Positions 1-9,990 are shown, counted from the first letter of the stretch. The stretch is 64,000 bases of DNA from JAFAFN01 sp963707555 (GCA_963707555.1 CAVPQM010000030.1:62001-126000), one strand, 5' to 3'. The notes: a model not told the origin generated them from the letters alone. Numbers and translations are program-made.

Positions 1-1
1 G

Positions 2-934
2 CCGCGCACGCTGCACCTGTCGGCGACCCGCACGCAGAGCCTTCGCTACGGCGAGAACCCCCACCAGCACGGCGCCCGCTACTCGCTGCCCGAGGGCAGC
101 TGCTGGGACGAGGCCGTCCAGCACGGCGGCAAGGAGATGTCGTACCTCAACGTGTACGACGCCGACGCGGCCTGGCGACTGGTGCACTCCCTGGGCGAGC
201 TGCCCACAGCGGTGGTCATCAAGCACGCGAACCCCTGCGGTGCGGCGACGGGCAGCGACATCACCACGGCGTACGAACGTGCGCACGCGTGCGACCCGAC
301 GTCCGCGTTCGGTGGCATCGTGGCGCTCAACCGGGTCGTGCCGGCGAGTCTGGCCGAGGCGCTCGCCCCCGTCTTCACCGAGGTCGTCATCGCCCCCGGC
401 TACGAGGACGACGCGCTCGAGATCCTGACGGCGAAGAAGAACCTGCGTGTCCTGACCGCCCCGGCGCCCGTCGTGCCGGCCCTCGACGTCCGGTCGATCT
501 CGGGCGGTCTGCTCGTGCAGACCGCCGACACCGTGTCGCTCGACCGCAGCGGCTGGACCGTCGCCACCGAGCGCGCCCCGAGCGAGGACGAGTGGCGCGA
601 CCTGGAGCTGGCCTGGCGGGTGGCGGCCCGCGTCACGTCGAACACGATCGTGCTGGTGAAGGACGGTCAGGCCGTCGGCATCGGTGCGGGCCAGCAGAAC
701 CGACGCGACGCAGGGCGCATCGCAGCGGAGAAGGCCGAAGGTCGCGCCGTGGGCGGCGCGTGCGCATCGGACGCGTTCTTCCCCTTCCGCGACGGTCTCG
801 ACGCGGCCGCCGAGGCCGGTGCCACCGCAGTCATCCAGCCGGGCGGATCGATCCGCGACGACGAGGTCATCGCGGCGGCGAACGAAGCAGGGCTCGCGAT
901 GGTCTTCACCGGCGAGCGGCACTTCAAGCACTGA
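2..934 (+). CDS. purH: Bifunctional AICAR formyltransferase/IMP cyclohydrolase, C-terminal part
   Basis: The 3' part of purH, about 310 codons, open from the first in-frame base of the window. PurH makes IMP in the last two steps of purine synthesis; the part seen here is the AICAR formyltransferase domain. The linker motif SLRYGENPHQ lies at visible residues 13-22. The catalytic Lys-His of KHANPCG lies at residues 74-75. The protein ends in the usual TGERHFKH tail. The cyclohydrolase domain lies outside the window. The internal ATG at 137 is not the start, because family sequence continues upstream of it. Family assignment is secure; nothing can be said about its regulation. Confidence 0.96.
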   Translation, partial: PRTLHLSATRTQSLRYGENPHQHGARYSLPEGSCWDEAVQHGGKEMSYLNVYDADAAWRLVHSLGELPTAVVIKHANPCGAATGSDITTAYERAHACDPTSAFGGIVALNRVVPASLAEALAPVFTEVVIAPGYEDDALEILTAKKNLRVLTAPAPVVPALDVRSISGGLLVQTADTVSLDRSGWTVATERAPSEDEWRDLELAWRVAARVTSNTIVLVKDGQAVGIGAGQQNRRDAGRIAAEKAEGRAVGGACASDAFFPFRDGLDAAAEAGATAVIQPGGSIRDDEVIAAANEAGLAMVFTGERHFKH

Positions 935-1058
935 TCCTGCGCGGCGCCCGACGCCGATCGCCAGAGGCCCGAGCGCCGACGACGGAGCCTTCATAGACTC
1001 GGAGACATCACCACGAGTGTCCGCCGTCGACGGCGGACACCGCGTCGAGGAGGTGCCC

Positions 1059-2429
1059 GTGAGGACACACCACCGCCCGACCCGACCGCGCCGGCCGATC
1101 CCCACGCCGCGCCGTCCGCCCGACGCGTCCGCCTCGGGCGCCCACCGGCCGCGGCAGCAGGCGGGCGGTGTCGAGCCGGTCGCGACCCGACTCGCGCCGG
1201 TGCTCGACGCGTTCTTCCCTGACGGACCCCCGGTGCGGTTCACCTTCTGGGACGGCAGCGCATCGGGCCCCGACCTCGAGATCGGTTCGGTCGCAGTGCG
1301 CTCGGCCGACGCGTTGCGTCGCATGCTCTGGGCGCCCGGCGAGCTCGGTCTCGGCCGCGCGTTCGTCAGCGGTGAGCTCGAGATCGACGGCGACATCGTC
1401 GCGGTGTTGGGTCGCCTGGAGCACGCTGGCCGCGTCCGTCCCGACATGCGCCACGTGAGCGCGGCGGTCGCCGCGGTCCGTTCGGTCGGCGGGTTCGGTC
1501 TGCCGCTGGCGCCGCCCCGCGAGGAGGCCCACCCACGAGGCCGCCTGCACTCCAGGGAACGCGACGCCGCGGTGGTCAGCCATCACTACGACGTCGGCAA
1601 CGACTTCTACCGACTCGTGCTCGGGCCGTCGATGACGTACTCGTGTGCCCGGTTCGTCGACGACGACGCCACGCTCGACGACGCGCAGCGAGCGAAGTTC
1701 GACCTGGTGTGCCGCAAGTTGGGCCTGCACGAGCGGCCCGGCTCCACGCTGCTCGACGTGGGTTGCGGTTGGGGGTCGCTCGCCATGCACGCTGCGCAGC
1801 ACCATGGGGCCCGAGTGGTCGGCGTCTCGATCAGCCGCGAACAGGTGGTGCATGCGAGGCAACGTGTGGCCGCCGCGGGGTTGTCGGACCTGGTCGACAT
1901 CCGAGAGCAGGACTACCGCGAGCTCACCGGAGAGCGATTCGACGCGATCTCCTCGGTCGGCATGTTCGAACACGTCGGTGCCGGACGCATCTCGGAGTAC
2001 TTCGAGACGTTGCGCGGACTGCTCGGCGACGAGGGCCGGCTGCTCAACCATGCGATCTCCACCGTCGGTGGCTCGCAGCTGGGGCGTCGGAGCTTCGTCG
2101 GCCGTTACGTCTTCCCCGACGCCGAGCTGGTCGACGTCGGCCAGGTGGTGTTGGCGATGGAGTCCGCCGGCTTCGAGGTGCGTGACGTCGAGTCGCTCCG
2201 CGAGCACTACGAACGGACGCTCCGGGCCTGGATCGCGAACCTCGAGGCGGAGTGGGACCGTGCCGTCGAGCTCGTCGGCCCCGCCCGGGCCCGTGTGTGG
2301 CGCCTCTACATGGCCGGCTCGGCCAACGGGTTCCACGACGGCGGCATCGGTGTGCACCAGGTGCTCGGCGTCGTGCCCGATCCCGAAGGGGCCAGCGGCA
2401 TGCCGCTCACCAGGAGCGGCTACGCCTGA
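1059..2429 (+). CDS. Cyclopropane-fatty-acyl-phospholipid synthase family methyltransferase
   Basis: Predicted 456-residue SAM-dependent methyltransferase of the cyclopropane fatty acid synthase family, which modifies unsaturated acyl chains of membrane phospholipids. An SHHYDVGND motif precedes the SAM-binding loop LLDVGCGWGSLA near residues 230-240, and FEHVG follows near residue 303; both are family landmarks. The start is the GTG at 1059, just after a strong AGGAGGT ribosome site at 1049-1055. The open frame runs further upstream, but only as a shadow of purH. The N-terminal 25 residues are rich in Arg and Pro. The exact product (cyclopropane or branched acyl chain) cannot be read from the sequence. 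Confidence 0.9.
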   Translation: MRTHHRPTRPRRPIPTPRRPPDASASGAHRPRQQAGGVEPVATRLAPVLDAFFPDGPPVRFTFWDGSASGPDLEIGSVAVRSADALRRMLWAPGELGLGRAFVSGELEIDGDIVAVLGRLEHAGRVRPDMRHVSAAVAAVRSVGGFGLPLAPPREEAHPRGRLHSRERDAAVVSHHYDVGNDFYRLVLGPSMTYSCARFVDDDATLDDAQRAKFDLVCRKLGLHERPGSTLLDVGCGWGSLAMHAAQHHGARVVGVSISREQVVHARQRVAAAGLSDLVDIREQDYRELTGERFDAISSVGMFEHVGAGRISEYFETLRGLLGDEGRLLNHAISTVGGSQLGRRSFVGRYVFPDAELVDVGQVVLAMESAGFEVRDVESLREHYERTLRAWIANLEAEWDRAVELVGPARARVWRLYMAGSANGFHDGGIGVHQVLGVVPDPEGASGMPLTRSGYA

Positions 2430-2452
2430 CGGCGGTGGGGCGGCCGGCCGGC

Positions 2453-3154
2453 TCAGGTCGCGTAGAGGTACTCCGACATGGCGATGCTGCGCAGGCGTGA
2501 CATGTCGAAGACCGTGCCCACGCTGTCGAGCATGACCGTCAGGTTCTCGAGGTCGCCCAGGTGGAACGCCTCGATGTCGGCGACCAGATCCTCGGACTCC
2601 CAGCTCTCGACGACGATGCCGTCGAGCGGCGGGGCACCATGGGTGATGGAGTGCACGACGGTGTTGCGGACGTAGCGCAGCCTCGGCTGCAGCCGCTCGG
2701 ACATGGGCGACTGGTAGCCGTACCAGAACTCGCGGAACGTCCGCTCGTCGAGCAGCGGGTTCCGGTGCACGGTCGCGAGCGTGACCAGGCCGGGGGACCT
2801 CGTGCCGTCGGGCCAGTTCCTCGGTGCGCCGCGCCGCTGACCGAACTCGGAGTACACCGACTCGGTCACCAGGTAGCCGTCGACCCGTTCGCCGAGGCGC
2901 GCGACGACGGCGTCGATCCCGTCACGCAGATCGTGGGACGGCAGCCAGAGCGACACGGCGGCACGCAACGGGAGCTCTCCGCCCGGACACGGCATCGGGC
3001 CGGCGATCCCGACCCGGTCGTCGCTCAGGTGCACCGAGACCTGTGATGCCCCGGCGTCGAGCAGGTCGGGGACGACCTCGTCGAGCGCCGAGGCACGCAG
3101 CTCGGTGCCGTCGACGCTGGCGCGGACCCGAGCGAGGTAGATCAGCTTCTCCAC
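2453..3154 (-). CDS. EthD-domain-like protein
   Basis: A 233-residue protein, convergent with the upstream methyltransferase gene. The second half (around residues 125-190) has FREFWYGYQSP, then RYVRN and VVESW. This resembles the EthD/dimeric alpha-beta barrel fold, in which a conserved D-x-F-x-x-Y/W-W-x-x-H/Q-x-P run begins the domain. The first half may be a degenerate second copy. Such proteins are often accessory to oxidative degradation but rarely have a proven reaction. The start is GTG; a CAGGAT hexamer ends 6 nt upstream and no Shine-Dalgarno is visible, suggesting a leaderless message. No specific function is claimed. Confidence 0.72.
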   Translation of the reverse strand: MEKLIYLARVRASVDGTELRASALDEVVPDLLDAGASQVSVHLSDDRVGIAGPMPCPGGELPLRAAVSLWLPSHDLRDGIDAVVARLGERVDGYLVTESVYSEFGQRRGAPRNWPDGTRSPGLVTLATVHRNPLLDERTFREFWYGYQSPMSERLQPRLRYVRNTVVHSITHGAPPLDGIVVESWESEDLVADIEAFHLGDLENLTVMLDSVGTVFDMSRLRSIAMSEYLYAT

Positions 3155-3166
3155 CGGGTCATCCTG

Positions 3167-3775
3167 TCAGAGCGGTCCGTCGGCGGGCAGGATCGCCGGC
3201 CAGCTCACCCCTGCCGCCAGGAGCAGGTCGAGCGTGGTGCGCAGGGGGAGACCGATCACCGTGGTCGGGTCGCCGTCGATCCCCTCGACGAGGAAGGCGC
3301 CGATGCCCTGCACGGCGTACGACCCCGCCTTGTCGAGCGGTTCACCGGTCGCGACGTACCACGCTCGCTCGGCCGGCTCGCTCGCCGACATCCGCACCGC
3401 CGCCCGGGCGAGCGCAGCGTGTTCGATGCCGTCAGGATCGATGACCACGACCGCGCTCAGCACCTCGTGGGTCGACCCGGACAACCGCTCCAACGTGGCG
3501 AGTGCGTCGGCCTCGTCCAGTGGTTTGCCGAGCGGCTCGCCGTCGACGACGACGGCGGTGTCGGCGGCGACGATGATCGCCCCGGGGTGGCGGGTGGCGA
3601 CGGCTCGGGCCTTGTCCGCCGACACGCGCAGCACGTAGTCCTCGGCGTCCTCGCCGGGCAGTCGGGTCTCGTCGACGTCAGCGGGGTCGACCACGGGCAC
3701 CAGCGAGAGTCGCCCCAGCAGTTCGCTGCGACGCGGTGAGGCAGAGGCGAGCACCAGCTCGGTCACGTCGTTCAC
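3167..3775 (-). CDS. maf: Maf family nucleoside triphosphate pyrophosphatase
   Basis: A 202-residue Maf protein, a house-cleaning pyrophosphatase that hydrolyses non-canonical or excess nucleoside triphosphates (dTTP/UTP in the YhdE branch). Visible motifs are SASPRRSELL at residues 11-20, the catalytic-Asp segment AADTAVVVDG around 70-79, PLGKP just after it, and GSYAVQG plus a GDPTTVIGLPL segment near the end. The start is the GTG at 3775, whose bases overlap the dusB stop as GTGA; a GGGAGG lies directly upstream inside dusB. A second GTG three codons in is a possible alternative. It is translationally coupled to dusB and therefore likely co-expressed with it. Confidence 0.94.
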   Translation of the reverse strand: MNDVTELVLASASPRRSELLGRLSLVPVVDPADVDETRLPGEDAEDYVLRVSADKARAVATRHPGAIIVAADTAVVVDGEPLGKPLDEADALATLERLSGSTHEVLSAVVVIDPDGIEHAALARAAVRMSASEPAERAWYVATGEPLDKAGSYAVQGIGAFLVEGIDGDPTTVIGLPLRTTLDLLLAAGVSWPAILPADGPL

Positions 3776-4917
3776 CCTCCCGAGACCAGGGCTTCGGCGC
3801 CTCGGGGCAGCGCGACGTCCGCGTCGGGGTCGACGAGCCAGCCGTCGGGCAGCGCGACCTTCTTGAGGGCGTTCGAGTGGCTCCGGACGATGCGTTCGGC
3901 GCCCTCGGGGGCGGGCACGTCCGGGTCGAGTCGCTCGAGCAGCGCGTCGATGTCCTGCAGCGTGGCGACCTGTCCGGCGTCGCGTCGCACCGTGGCGCCC
4001 ACCGCGTAGCCCTTGAGGTACCAGGCCAGATGCTTGCGGAAGTGTGCGAGGCGCTCCTCGCCGTCCTGCCATTCGACGATGAGCGTCGCGTGTCGGCGGA
4101 TCACCTCGGCCACCTGGCCGAGGGTCGGCGCAGCAGGCGGGGCGGATCCGGTGAAGGCGGCCTCGAGCTCGGCGAAGAGCCACGGGCGTCCCAGGCAGCC
4201 ACGACCCACGACCACGCCGTCGCATCCGGTGCGGGCGACCATGTCGAGGGCGTCGGTGGCCGAGAACACATCGCCGTTGCCGAGCACCGGGATCGTGGTG
4301 ACGGCCGCCTTCAGCTCGGCGATGCGCTCCCAGTGGGCGGGCGGTGCGTAGTGCTGCAGTGCGGTGCGCGCGTGGAGCGCGACCGATGCGGCTCCCTCGT
4401 CCTCGGCGATGCGTCCGGTCTCGAGGAACGTCAGGTGGTCGTCGTCGATGCCGAGTCGGAACTTCACCGACACGGGGACCCGGCCACCGGACTCCGCCCG
4501 TGACGCTCCGACCGCGGCGCGGATCACGTCGCGCAGCAGGCGCCGCTTGTACGGCAGCGCCGCACCGCCGCCGTTGCGCGTGACCTTCGCCGCCGGGCAG
4601 CCGAAGTTCATGTCGAGGTGGTCGACGCGGTCCTCGGCGATCAGTCGACGTGCGGCCTCGCCGAGCGTCACCGGGTCGGTGCCGTAGAGCTGCAGCGAAC
4701 GGATCTGCTCCGACGGGTGGAAGCGAGCGAGCTCCCACGACGCCGCATGTCCCTCGAGCAGCGCCCGAGCCGTCACCATCTGGTTGACGAACAGACCCCC
4801 ACCGAACGATGCGCACAGCACGCGGAACGGCGCATCGGTCACGCCCGCCATCGGCGCGAGCACGACGGGCGGGTCGAGCGCGATCGATCCGATCCTCAGC
4901 GGGGGAGTGGGAGGCAC
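3772..4917 (-). CDS. dusB: tRNA-dihydrouridine synthase (DusB type)
   Basis: A 381-residue FMN enzyme that reduces uridine to dihydrouridine in tRNA. It has the FMN-binding APMAGVTDAPFR segment near residues 21-32, the catalytic Cys (about residue 107) in NFGCPAAKVTRNGGG, VKFRLG, GNGDVFS and the VGRGCLGRPW motif, all in family order. Length is normal to slightly long. The start is GTG at 4917, with a CACACT hexamer ending 6 nt upstream and no clear ribosome site. It is the first gene of a two-gene unit with maf and is divergent from the leucine attenuator region. Confidence 0.95.
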   Translation of the reverse strand: MPPTPPLRIGSIALDPPVVLAPMAGVTDAPFRVLCASFGGGLFVNQMVTARALLEGHAASWELARFHPSEQIRSLQLYGTDPVTLGEAARRLIAEDRVDHLDMNFGCPAAKVTRNGGGAALPYKRRLLRDVIRAAVGASRAESGGRVPVSVKFRLGIDDDHLTFLETGRIAEDEGAASVALHARTALQHYAPPAHWERIAELKAAVTTIPVLGNGDVFSATDALDMVARTGCDGVVVGRGCLGRPWLFAELEAAFTGSAPPAAPTLGQVAEVIRRHATLIVEWQDGEERLAHFRKHLAWYLKGYAVGATVRRDAGQVATLQDIDALLERLDPDVPAPEGAERIVRSHSNALKKVALPDGWLVDPDADVALPRGAEALVSGG

Positions 4918-4940
4918 GGCTCAAGTGTGACGTAGTGGCG

Positions 4941-4975
4941 TTGCCATCGCACCTTCGGGCAAGTACCTTGGAACG
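4941..4975 (+). promoter_or_regulatory. Promoter of the leucine leader and leuA
   Basis: TTGCCA at 4941-4946 (5 of 6 matches to TTGACA) and TACCTT at 4964-4969 (fits the actinomycete TANNNT pattern) are separated by 17 nt. A transcription start about 7 nt after the -10 would fall on or next to the GTG-ATG pair at 4975-4980, so the leader peptide would be translated from a leaderless message. Confidence 0.65.
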
Positions 4976-5013
4976 TGATGACCCCCGCGACCAGCCTCCT
5001 TCTTCTGCACTAG
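4975..5013 (+). CDS. leuL: Leucine leader peptide upstream of leuA
   Basis: A tiny reading frame with in-frame GTG (4975) and ATG (4978) starts and a TAG stop. It reads (M)MTPATSLLLLH, with four consecutive leucine codons (CTC CTT CTT CTG) just before the stop. It is followed at once by two hairpins, the second with a T-rich tail, and then leuA. That is the classic design of transcription attenuation: a ribosome stalled at leucine codons under starvation changes the folding downstream. No Shine-Dalgarno is evident and the promoter sits only a few bases upstream, so translation is probably leaderless. Uncertain points are which start is used and whether the peptide has any role of its own. Confidence 0.85.
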   Translation: MMTPATSLLLLH

Positions 5014-5037
5014 GCGAGCCCGCACAGCCGGCTCGCC
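5013..5037 (+). promoter_or_regulatory. Attenuator pause hairpin after the leucine leader
   Basis: GGCGAGCC at 5013-5020 pairs perfectly with GGCTCGCC at 5030-5037 across a 9-nt loop. It begins within the last base of the leader stop codon, the position of the pause or 1:2 hairpin in amino-acid attenuators. A ribosome held on the four leucine codons would cover or disrupt its 5' arm. Confidence 0.7.
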
Positions 5038-5038
5038 G

Positions 5039-5074
5039 AACCTCCTGCGTCCTCGCAGGAGGTTCTTTGGTTTT
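5039..5074 (+). terminator. Leucine attenuator terminator upstream of leuA
   Basis: AACCTCCTGC at 5039-5048 pairs perfectly over 10 bp with GCAGGAGGTT at 5055-5064 across a 6-nt loop. The stem is followed by CTTTGGTTTT. A Rho-independent terminator placed between a leucine-rich leader and leuA is expected to end transcription when leucyl-tRNA is plentiful. Confidence 0.88.
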
Positions 5075-5118
5075 CGGGATCATCTCCACCCCCACGCACA
5101 CCCAGAACAGGAACGAAC

Positions 5119-6882
5119 ATGCCACCGGAACCCGTACACCCGAAGAAGATGCCCTTCGACAAGTACCGGCCGTTCCTTCCCCTCGGCGGACCCGGCGGCG
5201 GACTGTCCGACCGCACCTGGCCGGACCGTCGCATCGAGGCGGCGCCCCTGTGGTGCTCGGTCGACCTGCGTGACGGCAACCAGGCGCTGATCGACCCGAT
5301 GGACCCCGTGCGCAAGCTGCGCATGTTCCAGACGTTGGTCGCGATGGGCTTCAAGGAGATCGAGGTCGGCTTCCCTTCGGCGTCGCAGCCCGACTTCGAC
5401 TTCGTGCGCCAGCTCATCGACGAGGACCACATCCCCGACGACGTCACCATCCAGGTGCTGGTGCAGTGCCGCGAGGAGCTGATCGATCGCACCTACGAGG
5501 CGATCGCCGGCGCCAAGCAGGCGATCGTGCACTTCTACAACTCGACGTCGATCCTGCAGCGTCGCGTCGTGTTCGGCCTGGACCGTGACGGCATCACCGA
5601 CATCGCCGTGCGTGCGGCCCGCTACGCCCGGTCGCTCGAGGCGAGGGTCCCGGACACCGCGGTGCGCTACGAGTACTCGCCGGAGTCGTTCACCGGCACC
5701 GAGCCCGACTACGCCATCGAGATCTGCGCGGCGGTCATGGACGCGCTCGAACTGCGCCCCGACGAGCAGTTGATCCTGAACCTGCCGGCGACGGTCGAGT
5801 GCTACATGCCCAACCTGTACGCGGACGTGATCGAGTACATGCACCGCAACCTGCCGAACCGCGACCAGGTCGTGCTGTCACTGCACCCGCACAACGACCG
5901 GGGGACCGCGGTCGCCGCAGCAGAACTGGGCGTCATGGCGGGCGCCGACCGCGTCGAGGGCACGCTGTTCGGCAACGGTGAGCGCACCGGCAACGTCGAC
6001 GTCGTCACGCTGGCGATGAACCTGTTCACCCAGGGCGTCGACCCCGAGCTCGACATGTCCGACATCGACGCGCTGCGTCGCACCGCCGAGTACTGCAACC
6101 GTCTGCCGGTGCACGAACGTCACCCGTACGTGGGCGACCTCGTCTACACGGCGTTCTCCGGATCGCACCAGGACGCCATCAAGAAGGGCACCGAGGCACT
6201 CGCCGCGACGGCCGCCGAGTCGGGTTTCGAACCGGGCGACTACGAGGTGTGGGAGGTTCCCTACCTGCCGCTCGATCCGGCGCACGTCGGACGCACCTAT
6301 GAAGCGGTCATCCGGGTCAACAGCCAGTCCGGCAAGGGTGGCGTCGCGTACGTCATGAAGACCGAGCACGGGCTCGACCTGCCGCGCCGCCTGCAGATCG
6401 AGTTCTCACGGACGATCCAGCACATCACCGAGGACTCGGGCACCGAGATCAGCCCGGAGTCGATGTGGAGCGAGTTCACCGCCGCCTACCTCGACGACCG
6501 TCCCGACGGGGTGCAGCTCCGTTCCGCCGAGGTGACCACCACCGACGACGGCGCGACCGTGGTGGCGCAGCTGCTGGTCGAGGGTGAGCCCCGAACGGTC
6601 AAGGGTGAGGGCGGTGGACCGATCGCAGCATTCGTGCACGCCCTCGCCGAGGATCCGATCGTCGGAGCCGACTCCTTCCGCCTCGACGTGCTCGACTACG
6701 CGGAGCACGCCGTCGCGGTGCGGGGTGTTTCCGGCGGGGCGGACGCCACGGCAGCCGCCTACGTCGAGGCCAAGTCCGCCGACGGCACCGTGCACTGGGG
6801 TGTGGGGCTGCACGAGAGCATCCTCACCGCCTCGCTGCGCGCTGTGGTCTCAGCGGTGAACCGTCACCGCGAGCTCGGCTGA
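5119..6882 (+). CDS. leuA: 2-isopropylmalate synthase, long actinobacterial form
   Basis: A 587-residue enzyme that condenses 3-methyl-2-oxobutanoate with acetyl-CoA, the committed step of leucine synthesis. The N-terminal TIM barrel shows the metal-binding DLRDGNQ near residues 49-55 and HPHNDRG with His256 and His258, followed by FGNGERTGN. The C-terminal part, from about residue 440, matches the leucine-sensing regulatory domain. The start is ATG at 5119 behind AGGAACG. Length and the opening KYRPF...DRTWPDR pattern fit the long LeuA of Actinomycetota. It is controlled by the leucine attenuator just upstream, in addition to the expected feedback inhibition by leucine. Confidence 0.97.
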   Translation: MPPEPVHPKKMPFDKYRPFLPLGGPGGGLSDRTWPDRRIEAAPLWCSVDLRDGNQALIDPMDPVRKLRMFQTLVAMGFKEIEVGFPSASQPDFDFVRQLIDEDHIPDDVTIQVLVQCREELIDRTYEAIAGAKQAIVHFYNSTSILQRRVVFGLDRDGITDIAVRAARYARSLEARVPDTAVRYEYSPESFTGTEPDYAIEICAAVMDALELRPDEQLILNLPATVECYMPNLYADVIEYMHRNLPNRDQVVLSLHPHNDRGTAVAAAELGVMAGADRVEGTLFGNGERTGNVDVVTLAMNLFTQGVDPELDMSDIDALRRTAEYCNRLPVHERHPYVGDLVYTAFSGSHQDAIKKGTEALAATAAESGFEPGDYEVWEVPYLPLDPAHVGRTYEAVIRVNSQSGKGGVAYVMKTEHGLDLPRRLQIEFSRTIQHITEDSGTEISPESMWSEFTAAYLDDRPDGVQLRSAEVTTTDDGATVVAQLLVEGEPRTVKGEGGGPIAAFVHALAEDPIVGADSFRLDVLDYAEHAVAVRGVSGGADATAAAYVEAKSADGTVHWGVGLHESILTASLRAVVSAVNRHRELG

Positions 6883-6894
6883 CCGGGCGACAGC

Positions 6895-6926
6895 ACCGGC
6901 GGAACGCTGCTCACTCAGCGGCCGGT
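6895..6926. terminator. Hairpin between convergent leuA and CBS genes
   Basis: Nested stems: ACCGGC (6895-6900) with GCCGGT (6921-6926), and inside it CGCTG (6905-6909) with CAGCG (6916-6920). It overlaps the stop codon of the minus-strand CBS gene. No T tract is present, so it is a likely two-way terminator of the GC-rich kind rather than a textbook one. Confidence 0.5.
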
Positions 6927-7349
6927 GGTGATGTAGTCGTGCAGGTGGCGGGTCTCGTCCTCGAGCTCGGTGACCCGCCACTTCACGACGTCGCCGATGC
7001 TGACGATGCCCGAGAGCACACCGTCGACCTCGACGGGCAGGTGACGGATCCTGTGTTCGGTCATGAGCCGCATCAGGTCCTCGGCGGCGTCCTCCGGTGC
7101 GCAGGTGCGCACCTGGTCGCTCATGACCGAGGTGACCGACTCCGACAGGGCGAGCTCGCCGCGCTCGGCGAGTCGGCACACCACGTCCCGCTCGGTGATG
7201 ATGCCCTCGATGTGGCGGCCGTCGGTCGACACCACCAACGCTCCGACTCCACGGAGACGGAGCACGTCCGCCACATCTGCCACGGTTGCCTGCGGAGCGA
7301 TCGTCGTGACGGTTGCTCCCTTGGAGGCGAGGATTCCGGAGACTCTCAT
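6915..7349 (-). CDS. CBS-pair domain protein
   Basis: A 144-residue protein consisting of little more than two CBS motifs (about residues 8-65 and 75-130), with GIITERDVV and GIVSIGDVVKWR at the ends of each repeat. CBS pairs bind adenosine nucleotides (AMP, ATP, SAM) and act as energy or ligand sensors, often in trans on a partner. The tail continues with an acidic DETRHLHDYI stretch common in stand-alone CBS proteins. A GGGAGGT ribosome site precedes the ATG. The neighbours give no hint of its partner. Confidence 0.9.
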   Translation of the reverse strand: MRVSGILASKGATVTTIAPQATVADVADVLRLRGVGALVVSTDGRHIEGIITERDVVCRLAERGELALSESVTSVMSDQVRTCAPEDAAEDLMRLMTEHRIRHLPVEVDGVLSGIVSIGDVVKWRVTELEDETRHLHDYITTGR

Positions 7350-7552
7350 GGCTGACCTCCCGAGTGGGTGGATGTCGCCTCCACAGTATGCCCCTCACTC
7401 GTCGGTGTGTCACCGGTCACGGCGGCGGTCGTGGGTGGGCGGCGGTCGTGGGTCGGTGTCGGCCGATGGTCGGTGTCGGGGGAGCGCGTCGGGCGGTCGG
7501 CGACCCGGTCCGGTGCCGCCGGATTCGGCGAGGGTGGGGCCAGACTGACGCC

Positions 7553-8050
7553 ATGGACGCCCGGGAGCTGATGGCTCGCTTCGCCGACCATCTCGATCAC
7601 CACCACCCGCGGCTGGGTTCGCGGCTGCTGCGCGCTCGCTACGGCGGCCTCCGCGTGACCGAGCCGAACCGCACGCTCACCGCAGGCGTCCTGCTCGGTG
7701 GAGTGGGCGTCGGCGCGGTGGTCCGTCGCCTCGTCGCGTCGCTCAGCAGTGGTCGTCTTCGGATCAGGTTGTGGCTGGTCGGGATCCTCGGACCCCTGGT
7801 CGCGTGGTCGGCGCTGTGGCGTTGGGACGCGGTGCGGTGGCGTCGGCGACATGTCGTGCTGGTGCTCGACCTGCCGACCCAGGAGCTCGACCGGGTCATC
7901 GGCGAGCTGAACGATCGTGGACTCCGGGTCGAGCGGTGGGACGGCCCACGACGTGTCGGAGGAGCGTCGACGGGGCTGAGCTGCCGTCTCGGCGACCTGC
8001 GCCGCGTCAACGCCGAGCTCGACGGGCTCGCCCTGGTCGGCCTCGCCTGA
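7553..8050 (+). CDS. Small membrane protein of unknown function
   Basis: A 165-residue protein that I do not recognise. It has a basic N-terminal stretch and two likely membrane spans (LTAGVLLGGVGVGAVV near residues 43-58 and LWLVGILGPLVAWSALW near 75-91). A soluble C-terminal domain follows with alternating strands and helices (VLVLDLP, ELDRVIGELNDRGLRVERW). The start is ATG at 7553, with CAGACT ending 6 nt upstream, the same arrangement as many other genes here. The frame is open further upstream, but that part lies in repeat-rich intergenic DNA (a CGGCGGTCGTGGGT sequence occurs twice at 7420-7460). Confidence 0.6.
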   Translation: MDARELMARFADHLDHHHPRLGSRLLRARYGGLRVTEPNRTLTAGVLLGGVGVGAVVRRLVASLSSGRLRIRLWLVGILGPLVAWSALWRWDAVRWRRRHVVLVLDLPTQELDRVIGELNDRGLRVERWDGPRRVGGASTGLSCRLGDLRRVNAELDGLALVGLA

Positions 8051-8075
8051 CCACCTCGTCGGTCGTCGTCGGAGC

Positions 8076-9431
<1,356 letters not shown>

Positions 9432-9570
9432 CGTCGTGACGCTAGTGGTGCCTGCCCCACCGGGCGACACCACCCCCCCCTCCCCGGGTGCCTGACGGCG
9501 CGGAGTGGCCGGGACGTGGTGGGCGGGGAGCATCGTCGACGCACGCAGGCGCCGCTGGAAGACTGACCCG

Positions 9571-9990
9571 ATGCCCACGCTGCCTGCCGCTGTCGCCGAT
9601 CGAGTGACGGATCCTTCGGCCGACCCCGTCGAGGACCGCGCTCGGCTGCGTTTCGCCGCCGGCCTGATCGGGATGGGCGTGCTGCACTTCGTCGCGCCGC
9701 GCCCGTTCGAGAAGATCGTGCCGAGGTGGTTCCCGTGGCGGCGAGGCGCAGTCGTCTGGTCCGGTGTCGCCGAGATCGCCGCCGGCACGCTGCTCGCCGT
9801 GCCGGCGACGAAGAAGGCCGGGGGCTGGCTCGCTGCGGGGACGATCGTGGCGGTGTACCCGGCCAACGTGCAGATGGCCATCGACGCCACCCGCGACCCC
9901 GACGTCGGCGCCGTCGGGACGGCGGCCACCTGGCTACGTCTGCCGCTGCAGGTCCCCATGGTGCTGCGGGCATTGCGATTCGTTCGCTGA
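9571..9990 (+). CDS. DoxX-like membrane protein
   Basis: A 139-residue membrane protein. The segment LRFAAGLIGMGVLHFVAP, followed by FEKIVPRWFPW, then VWSGVAEIAAGTLL, matches small DoxX/DoxD-like proteins. These carry four hydrophobic segments and have poorly defined roles linked to redox stress. The start is ATG at 9571 with AAGACT ending 6 nt upstream. The last codons and the stop (CGTTCGCTGA at 9981-9990) are repeated at 9996-10005 and run into the 14-bp tandem array that follows. Confidence 0.78.
   Translation: MPTLPAAVADRVTDPSADPVEDRARLRFAAGLIGMGVLHFVAPRPFEKIVPRWFPWRRGAVVWSGVAEIAAGTLLAVPATKKAGGWLAAGTIVAVYPANVQMAIDATRDPDVGAVGTAATWLRLPLQVPMVLRALRFVR

Noticed and set aside
684..1058. An N-terminal extension of the cyclopropane-type methyltransferase
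   Set aside because: It overlaps purH in another frame, is Arg-rich, and a strong ribosome site sits directly before GTG 1059.
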